Shown here: positions 56,653 to 64,000 of the stretch, piece by piece
How positions within the stretch are numbered: the stretch's first letter is position 1
Layout: every line of letters starts with the position of its first letter
Assembly (NCBI RefSeq): GCF_000204055.1
Contig: NW_006768809.1
Location: 74,691 to 138,690, forward strand
Source of the DNA: Melampsora larici-populina 98AG31
Lineage: Eukaryota; Basidiomycota; Pucciniomycetes; Pucciniales; Melampsoraceae
DNA length: 64,000 bases
Reading direction: 5' to 3'
Notes under the pieces: generated by a model
Database searches by the model: none
Told to the model about the DNA's origin: nothing
Seen by the model: only the letters and a program-made list of their open reading frames with translations
Made by a program: the position numbers and the translations under genes

Positions 56653-59033
56653 TCACATCAGCCTTTTAACGCCTTCAACATCGCAACCTAGAAGTTCTTG
56701 CCAAAGTATCACTACACCCTCTTGATCATTACCAATGATTTGGCCAGTCAACTTTAAGCAAAGATGGGTGCGGTTGGAAGTTTGTATAGAACAAATTGCT
56801 TCATGCAAAAGTTTATCAAGTTCAGTTTTACGATAGACCTTCTCAACATAATGTGAAGCAGGAAGAAAGAGTGAAAGTGATGTTGATGTAGAAGTTTTGG
56901 TGGTAGGCATTGATTTGTGAATTGAATTGAATTCAGCAAAACAATCGAAAATTGATTTCCATTCTCCACTCGTCGAGTTGGGCTTAGAAATACAAACCTT
57001 GATCAGCTAGCTAGCAGTCACGAAAACATCGACACAGATATATATATATCAGACTCACGGCTAGATTCGCCAATACATATGTCTTGGCGTGTTCCAATAA
57101 TTCAGAGTCATTGCAACCAGAGATGAAATGTCGACTGATCCCATGAGGATAAGTATCAAAATCCGACGTTCTAACCAATTCTAACAAATCTTTACATTCA
57201 TTGATATCATCAATCGAACGACTCTTGATGAATTCCTCCCAATCACTCCTTATATTTCTCTTTGGATCTGAAACGAGTTGAGAGTCTGAACCCAGAAGTT
57301 CACCAGTATATGAAATGAAATAAACTGTTTCTTTTGAAGTTAACATACCGCAACTGATACCTTTGGTCACTTCTTCAACCTTGATTACCGAAGGTAATGA
57401 AAGGACAGAAAACAAGCTAGATCCTTCTTCTTCCATTGTGGATAATTTATTATATAATCTTGCGATCAAAAATCTCAGACATGAGATTGCTTGAATTTTC
57501 TCATCACCAACTGAGATCTCAATCAATTGTGCCTTAGTTATCATTCCAAGACGTTTAAGATCTTGCTTATCCTCTTCTGGCGATTCTAATCGGTCCAAAA
57601 GTTTATCAAAGATTCTATTATACCAATTTACGTGTAAATCAATAGAGTCGCAAGTCAAAAGATTTTCAAGGCAAGGTTTTTGAATCGTGTTGCAATTGGG
57701 TTTACTGATTTTTTTGAAAGGAGTCACAAAGGGTTTTTCGATAAATTTCCTTTTGCATGTGATATCTTGAATCGGTGTCGGCTCCACCCGTGAAGGAATT
57801 TCCAAAAGTCCTCTGGGGTCGTAGTCTTGAGCCAGCATATGTCCCAAGGCTCGATCTTGACCTTGTGCAAAAACCATAGTTGGAGCAATCGCATGCGATA
57901 AGTTCGGAGAAGTGGGCGCAACTCTCTGATAGTGTCTTGCCGTAGACGGCTACGTTGATCAATGTAAGCTTAGCTCGTCACTATTACAACGATAAAAACC
58001 TATGTACTAACTAGCTGGCCGCCCGACCGCTCTGGCCGAGCCTCACCTTGTTCAGTCACGGTCGATACCTCGCGTCTTTCTTCGTCGTACGGAGCAGGTT
58101 CATACGGACTCGACAAACAGTTGCCTCCAAGTTTTCTTGTGAGTGTCATATCTAGGATTGGCGTCGCTTTGATCAGAGAGCTGTGCGGCTGCCCTACAGG
58201 TTCGTACTCTCGAGCTAACAAGTTTGGTGTGATTTGATCTTCGTCTCGCGCGAAAAAGCTATGTGAAGCGGTATACGAGTTCACAGCGTTTGGCTCAACA
58301 GCCTGAGTGTACCCTGTTCCATGCGGCTGAATCGATAATTGATGTGTTAGCTTTCCACTTCTGCCATAGTACGAAGTCACGTTGCTAACCAACTGCAAGT
58401 CCAACCACCATGGACGCGCAGTGCTTTCCTCCGTTACGGGGGAGACTTCACCTCTGTCTTCGTGGGAACGGGGAGGCGAACGCTGGTCATCAACAGGTTG
58501 AACATTTTTTTCTGGCTGCTCGAAATCGTGATAAATCCCAAGCTGTTCGTGGTTCGAGGACTCGGTCAGAACTGATTCGCCCGGCGCTTGGCTGGTATTT
58601 GAAGGTGTCTTGAGAATCGTAAATCAGACTCCAATAAGCTATCATAAATTTGAAGAAGGGTGAAAAATGTTACAAGCCCGTTACTGCACGTTTATCAAAG
58701 CGTCTCCCGAAGCCTGTCCTATGCAGTCCGTCTCCACCTGACCTTCGCCAGTCTTTGTTGAAGTGACTTTCTTTTTCGATTTGGTGGAGCTAGCCTTTTC
58801 TGGAGGAAGACCTGTGAGGCGTCCAATCAAGACAGCTTTTGTTCCACTGATCGCTAGATTTTTATCACGACATAAAGACTTCAAATGCAGACTGCAGATT
58901 GGATTTGCTTGTCACCAAGAAGTCCGGTTGAAAAATCGAGACTTGATAGTTATGCTTCAGACAAAAGCTCTTCCAGTGACCATACTTACAGTTTCAATTT
59001 TTTCAAACTTTCTACCTCATTGACCACTTGCAT
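56653..59033 (-). CDS. SAP-domain protein with internal duplication, unknown function
   Basis: Five exons (58990-59033, 58690-58891, 58012-58608, 57059-57925, 56653-56997) sum to 2055 nt, 684 aa, with all phases agreeing. The N-terminal SAP motif (residues about 14-37: LLHLKSLCRDKNLAISGTKA then VLIGRL) suggests DNA or RNA binding. A Lys/Ser/Thr linker follows. Exons 3 and 4 carry two diverged copies of one module: FFARDEDQITPNLLAREYEP...ATPILDMTLTRKL and VFAQGQDRALGHMLAQDYDP...PTPIQDITCKRKF. The rest (RIFDKLLDRLESPEEDKQDL, AISCLRFLIARLYNKLSTM) is helical. No SP-RING is seen, so it is not an obvious Siz/PIAS ligase. The exon 2 to 3 join (GTGCAG donor, TCTCAAG acceptor) is the weakest; without it the SAP segment would be an 84-aa protein ending at 58681. 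Confidence 0.7.
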
Positions 59034-59920
59034 TGTTAGGTTATGATGAGTGAATTGATTTGTATGGAACTATGGTTTGTATTTCGATGGAATCTCAATC
59101 AAGAATATGGAATTTTAATATTCTCAATCAGTTTGACTCTTGACAGTGACTACAAAAGCTTGATTGCCAAAGGACATGGTCAACAAGAGCGGTCAACAGC
59201 AGAAATCTCTCAAGATTCGATTTACACTTCACTACAACGTAACTTGGCTGACATTAGTCAACAAAACCATTGAGACCCCGATTTGGATTGTTCATAAATC
59301 TTATCAGGCTGATTTCACCATTCGGTTGGTAAAGGTTCTGTCAGGTTCTGTCATCATTCATAATCTTATTGACTTACATCATCGGATAAGCATCATTTGA
59401 TTCACATCGATCACAGCTTGATAAAGTGCTGTGTCATGTGAATTCGTGCCGTGTTAAGATGACTACGATGACTTCATTGTGATCACATGATCTTCTTGAC
59501 CAGTTGTCTTTGCAGTCACACCAAAGACAAGATATTGATTCTTAGCAAAATCGACTTCCCTTAATCCAGGATGCACATCTTCTTTACAATCTTTTCTCAT
59601 CAGATTGTTTCTCTCTTTGATCTTTTCAGCCATATCGAACTACCTGATGCACGCAGACAGCGCATCATGGAACAGGCGATAATCTCATTACGAATTTGAC
59701 TCTCCAGCAACTCTCTGATGCTGAGCCTCGAGCTGTAAGTATATCCTGTCACAATTTCCGTTCTGAACCCAGTCACTAGCTTCGCGGAATCTGTGCTCAC
59801 TGCTGACCCTATGACCACCTCTGATTCCTTCTTAGGACAAATTCAGATCTCACTCTGGTTTACCATCATGGGCGATTCACGTTGAAGCCGCGAACCTTTA
59901 ATACCTATTCATCATGATGG
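59034..59920. other. upstream region of the SAP gene, no other gene supported
   Basis: Contains the minus-strand promoter of the SAP gene. A minus frame at 59600-59818 has no recognisable family. Confidence 0.45.
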
Positions 59921-61116
59921 CCACGTTCGGGCGAGACCGGTATCATAGCTTCATCGCACTCAATATCTTGAACGTGTGGAACCCTGGTATGTTTAACACT
60001 CAGGCGCTTTCGCGCGTGTGATAACTGGTCGATCTGAGACCGCACTCTCAACAGATTTGAATCCGCTGAGGCGAGGCAGACGAAGTTAGCTTAAGGGGCT
60101 GTGTAAGAGCACGACATTGATAATTTATTCTAAGGCTAGTCACCAACCCTTCTTTCCACTGGTGCTTATTTCATATGTATCCTGAATTCCGGTTGACGCA
60201 ACCGATCTTCATGCTGTGCCAATGTTCCAGGTGCGACCTCTTTTCTTGCTATCTTTTTGACCTCCTCCTCTTTAGATCCGGCTGCCCTACCGGACCATTG
60301 GCTTGAGCAATTTCCAGCGGCCGCATACAAGGACCTTGATAGCTTCCATAATTGCTCTCAAGGAGTCTCAAGGTACATGATTTTTACAAATCTCACTCTT
60401 CGGATCGTGCTGGTTCGGATGAGACACCACATGAGACATCGTAAGAAGAGCTTAAACTCTCAGGATAATTCTTGTAGGTATCGTACACCCTACATGAGAC
60501 CTCCACTCGATAAGCACGATGGATCTTGATTCCGAATCGTAGTTAACGTCGCAGTATCACCCGCAGTACGACCAACGGATTAAGAAGATGATGCACCTTG
60601 TCCACATGGAATCTGATGGTCAAAGTCTTCTGGAGGAAGGTGAATCATGTGTCTTACGAATCTTAGCTTTATGTAAGATGAAGAGCTGATTTCATGCTTC
60701 CTTATCAATATGACAAACAGATTCTACAAGTGATGAATCCCAAACGTAAAATTGAACACGCAGTCAAACCCACATACGAGTTCATCTCCAATCTGGCGCC
60801 GAATTGCTCAACTTTGGTAGACAAACTGGGGCAAAGTTTGGTTTTGTGTACTGAGCATCTTAGACTTAGTGTACAAACTGAGACAGGAGAGCTGACCTGA
60901 GAATATGGAGTCCCGTTGGGTTCTACACTTGCTTTATCAAAGAAGAAGGGAACAGTGAATTTGAATTTCTTATCGCACGTTGAACAGCTTGAACAGAAAA
61001 ATATTTTGAACGATTGGACCAAGTCTTCAAATATGTACAATCGGAACGGGTCCGCGATCTACAAAGATAGTACGTACATACTCAAGCTCCGCAGTGGCAA
61101 GGTGAACGTAGAATAA
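59921..61116 (+). pseudogene. decayed gene, unassigned
   Basis: Plus-strand pieces in order: MMATFGRDRYHSFIALNILN (59928 onward) with a GTATG donor, then DLNPLRRGRRS; 60279-60372 DPAALPDHWLEQFPAAAYKD...NCSQGVSR with a GTACAT donor; 60721-60897 PKRKIEHAVKPTYEFISN...LCTEHLRLSVQTETGEL; and, after an in-frame TGA (60898-60900), EYGVPLGSTLALSKKKGTVN...LNFLSHVEQLEQKNILNDW ending at 61116. It reads like one protein broken by stops, including an ACC-TGA that one C-to-T change would make from ACC-CGA. Family not recognised. Confidence 0.4.
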
Positions 61117-63598
61117 GATAAAAATCATGTCTGAAGTGTTTTATGAAGAAGATGTTCAAATTGTCTGATCAGACGCGATGTTGAACATACCTGAATTGAT
61201 CATGCTACATATGTGACGGTCACACAGCTTGTTCTCTCATCAACCCCGCTTACCGGCCACCACTCGGCAATCCCAAGGTGATCAATTCTGATGTTAGGCT
61301 GAGAGCTTGAGAATGGGACCGCAAAGGACTGCGATGATTTTGTATGTACACATCACACCAATAATCCTTTGGTAGATCTTCTATTCATCGCATATATCCG
61401 ACTTGCTATGTAGTACTGCGCTGCAAATTTTCACTTTCTTTTCGAAACCTTATCCTGTGGCCGGTCTATCAAAATAAATGCCGTCATCCCTGCAAGAGAA
61501 CACGCTGATCGACAGATGCGTATCATGAGCACGTAGTGTCAAGTACGACGTTTCAGTATTGTCAGGAGAGGCAAACCGTAAACGTGCAAACGTGTGTACA
61601 GCCAGCTCTTTGTAAACTTAACAACGAATCAAAGCACACATCATGATGGTTTTGTGGTGCCACGTGGAATGGCGTATGAGCTTACTGAAACTAACATTGC
61701 GATTCGGGCATTGGTTATCAATGATTGCATCAATTCGATATCAACTGAGAGGTGCTGAAAATGAATCTTAGATCTACATAAGGGCTTTTTTGCCCTTAGC
61801 ATTTGCCATGTGATGAACTTGCTGACTTGTATCGCTGATTGGTTACAATCAAGTTTTGGTGAGTTTGATATGTGCTTGGAACTCGAGTCATAATGATAGC
61901 ATCCTAATTCCATGACACTTCATACATATCATCCTATCTATTTTTTCGGTATGTCCTTTCTCTTTTTTTTCGTTCAGACCCGCTCGGCAAAAAGACGTCA
62001 TTGATACAGTCCAGCGGTTGCTTGGATGTCTGAATCCTTTTGCTTAATTCCGTTTCTCGAGACAATTTGAGTGTTTCTGTTTGGGTTCCCGTGGTGAAAG
62101 ATTTATAGACACCATAAATGATTTGTGACGTAATAGCTCTTGCATTCGAGAATCCTTATCTGGACACTTTTCATCTGGTTTGATTTTTCCCCAGGTTTAT
62201 CGCACCGTCCAATCTATCTCTCCTGTCCACTCCGATTATCTAATCGCGTACTTTCCCTGGAGTCAACTTTTGGAAAAACCAAGTGGATCCGTATTTTTTA
62301 ACAGCAGATTTGGTAAAGCTTGGCACCAATTCCTTATCAATTTCCTCGAGTTTCGCATTGAGAGTCTAGAGATCATCACTAATCTCACGTCCTTCAAGCT
62401 CAGATCTTTTTGAAAGTCATATCTTATATTTCTTCAACTTGAGGGTAACTTGATCGAATCACAGGATAGAGAGTTTACACCTGAGATTTCCTCTTGAAAA
62501 AAGTTCATGATCAAGCTTGTCAGATTTACTGCTGATCTTCATCATCAATCAACTTTCTCACCTCTACAATCCATCCAGTCCTTAAGACTTGAAAACTGAT
62601 TTCCATTTACCATTCTGAATCATCTTTCAAATCGATTTCAGTTCTTTTGGTTTGATTTCAATCGATTTCCGGTCAACAGCTCATTCACTGATCAATAACA
62701 TCTGGCACATAGTCAAGTTGAGTCAGTCTCATATTTCTCTTGATCTTCTGTCTTTACCTACCTCAACCTCTTCATTCCATTTCTATCTTTCTCTTTCTCT
62801 TCTTCATCATCACCTTCATCAGTTCATTTCCCTGGTTCTTGATTTTCATCTTCAAGATTGCAGATTGCAACGTTCCAATCCACTCCATCCAGTCTGGTTC
62901 GTTCTCATCCCCTGACTCACATTTCACTTTCATCTCATCAGAACAAATGTCAAGTCTTTAAACTTTCACCCGCTATCACTAATCAGCTTCTGTCTGATTT
63001 CCCCGGTCAAATCTTGTTAGTGTTTTGATTCAAACAAATCTTACCTGTCTACTCGAATCCAAAATCCCATGTTTCAATTCAACTGATATCATAATTCATA
63101 CTATATGTACGTAGTCACAATATAATTAATCATAATCATAATCATCACTTCATTCATCCCGTCTTGAGTAGCTTGATTATCTTTTTACAACACGAATACT
63201 TTCATTCCTTCAATCTCATCTTGAAAGTGGACCATCACTTTTTCACCTTCTGGACTTCAAACCAGAAGAGAGCATCTCATGTCAAACTCTAATCATCATA
63301 ATCCATTCATCATCTCCTAACAAAATCCACTTCCACTTTATCACAAGTTTTATCACCTGCTTTTTGATCAAGCAAACTCTGACTTGCTTCAAGCTAGAGA
63401 CTCATATAAATTTCAGATAATATATATCTCTACACTTCTCACTTCAGCCCGGAAGCTTATCATAATCAGAGCAGTTTTCCCCCTTGGTGTTATGGCTACA
63501 ACATCAGATTATAGGCTGATCTTTTTCTCATCTTTTTTTGTTATCAAATTGATCACGGTCCTTTGCCACATCACAGTTAGTCCTCAAAACAATCAAAG
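61117..63598. other. long pyrimidine-rich upstream region, no gene seen
   Basis: 2.5 kb with increasing TC-rich content toward 63,600 (TTTCTTCATCATCACC-like runs). No coding exon is supported. It probably includes the promoter and 5' untranslated region of the gene starting at 63599. Confidence 0.5.
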
Positions 63599-64000
63599 AT
63601 GATCCCTACAGCGCACCATCCAACAATCTCTACCACCAGACCGTTGACGCCTGAAGAAGAAATAGCCATGAGAGTTCAAACTTCGATCATTGATTTACGC
63701 AATTCCTCTTGCTCTTCATCCTCTTCAGCTTCAACATCCGATTCTTCAGTGCCTTCAGAAGTTCCCTCTGATCCACTTTTACAAGATATTGTCACTAAGC
63801 TTTCATCCACTCAAATTATCATACCTGGGCCACTTCCTCAAGATCGCCTTTACAGTTACGAAAAATCTATTCCTACTGGTGCGTTTCATTTCCTTTACAT
63901 CATCTATATCCTCTCACAAATCAACCCAATCACCAGAATACAGGATTTAGCTATATTCATACATTTCAAACGCGCCTTACAAAGACCCCCATTCCAACTC
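63599..64000 (+). CDS. partial gene at the window edge, unassigned
   Basis: ATG at 63599 (MIPTAHHPTISTTRPLTPEE) followed by a serine run (CSSSSSASTSDSSVPSEV) and VTKLSSTQIIIPGPLPQDRL. Exon 1 ends at ...SIPTG with a GTGCGT donor near 63880. A CAG acceptor near 63944 continues in phase as GFSYIHTFQTRLTKTPIPT to the window end. The exon 2 sequence looks like a conserved domain start, but I cannot name it. Truncated by the window. Confidence 0.6.
   Translation, partial: MIPTAHHPTISTTRPLTPEEEIAMRVQTSIIDLRNSSCSSSSSASTSDSSVPSEVPSDPLLQDIVTKLSSTQIIIPGPLPQDRLYSYEKSIPTGAFHFLYIIYILSQINPITRIQDLAIFIHFKRALQRPPFQL

Noticed and set aside
1..64000. tRNA, rRNA or CRISPR features
   Set aside because: No tRNA A/B-box pair with cloverleaf, no rRNA signature and no spaced direct-repeat array was found by eye; the palindromic tract lacks unique spacers of constant length.

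Overview
The window looks like nuclear DNA of a rust fungus (Pucciniales, possibly Melampsora-like). It is AT-rich, its genes are cut by many short introns (about 60-110 bp, mostly GT...AG, some exons under 30 nt), and it holds orthologues of eukaryotic housekeeping genes, an alpha-kinase remnant (a family expanded in rusts), small secreted proteins and many transposons. The genus is inference; the eukaryotic fungal nature is well supported by the genes.

Layout. 1-6.8 kb is repeat-rich and degenerate: a palindrome-dense tract, a 237-bp tandem duplication, a foldback MITE inside a decayed gene, an alpha-kinase pseudogene next to a minisatellite, and a second decayed minus-strand gene. 6.8-11.2 kb is a foldback MITE abutting an intact PIF/Harbinger element with two convergent genes. 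11.3-17.1 kb is a complete Ty1/copia element with identical LTRs and a 5-bp target duplication. 17.8-23.2 kb holds 6-phosphofructo-2-kinase, then a tandem duplication of [kinase 3' end + small secreted protein gene]. 23.7-31.7 kb holds proteasome ATPase Rpt4, a PNGase-A-like glycoprotein amidase and an FHA-domain (SNIP1/Pml1-type) gene. 32-38.2 kb is mostly intergenic, with several MITEs and a Kre9/Knh1-type secreted protein. 38.3-46.1 kb is an NFX1-type zinc-finger pseudogene apparently split by a second intact Harbinger element. 47.8-64 kb is gene-rich: a 14-exon predicted secreted protein, NEDD8/Rub1, a Jjj1/DNAJC21 co-chaperone, a SAP-domain protein with an internal duplication, a decayed locus, and the start of a gene that runs off the window.

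I rebuilt gene models by hand from splice consensus, reading phase and family motifs. For every multi-exon model given as intact, the exon lengths sum to a multiple of three wherever I could place all boundaries. The housekeeping genes do not form operons; they act in glycolysis control (PFK-2), protein turnover (Rpt4, NEDD8), deglycosylation (PNGase A), ribosome biogenesis (Jjj1) and RNA processing (FHA protein). The most notable points are: a PFK-2 whose phosphatase motif is RSG instead of RHG; a full-length copia with identical LTRs but altered protease and reverse-transcriptase active sites and an odd 77-bp duplication beside its half-tRNA primer site; two Harbinger elements with matching transposase exon sizes; a 6-nt microexon in PNGase A; and a segmental duplication that produced a repeat-bearing secreted protein paralogue.
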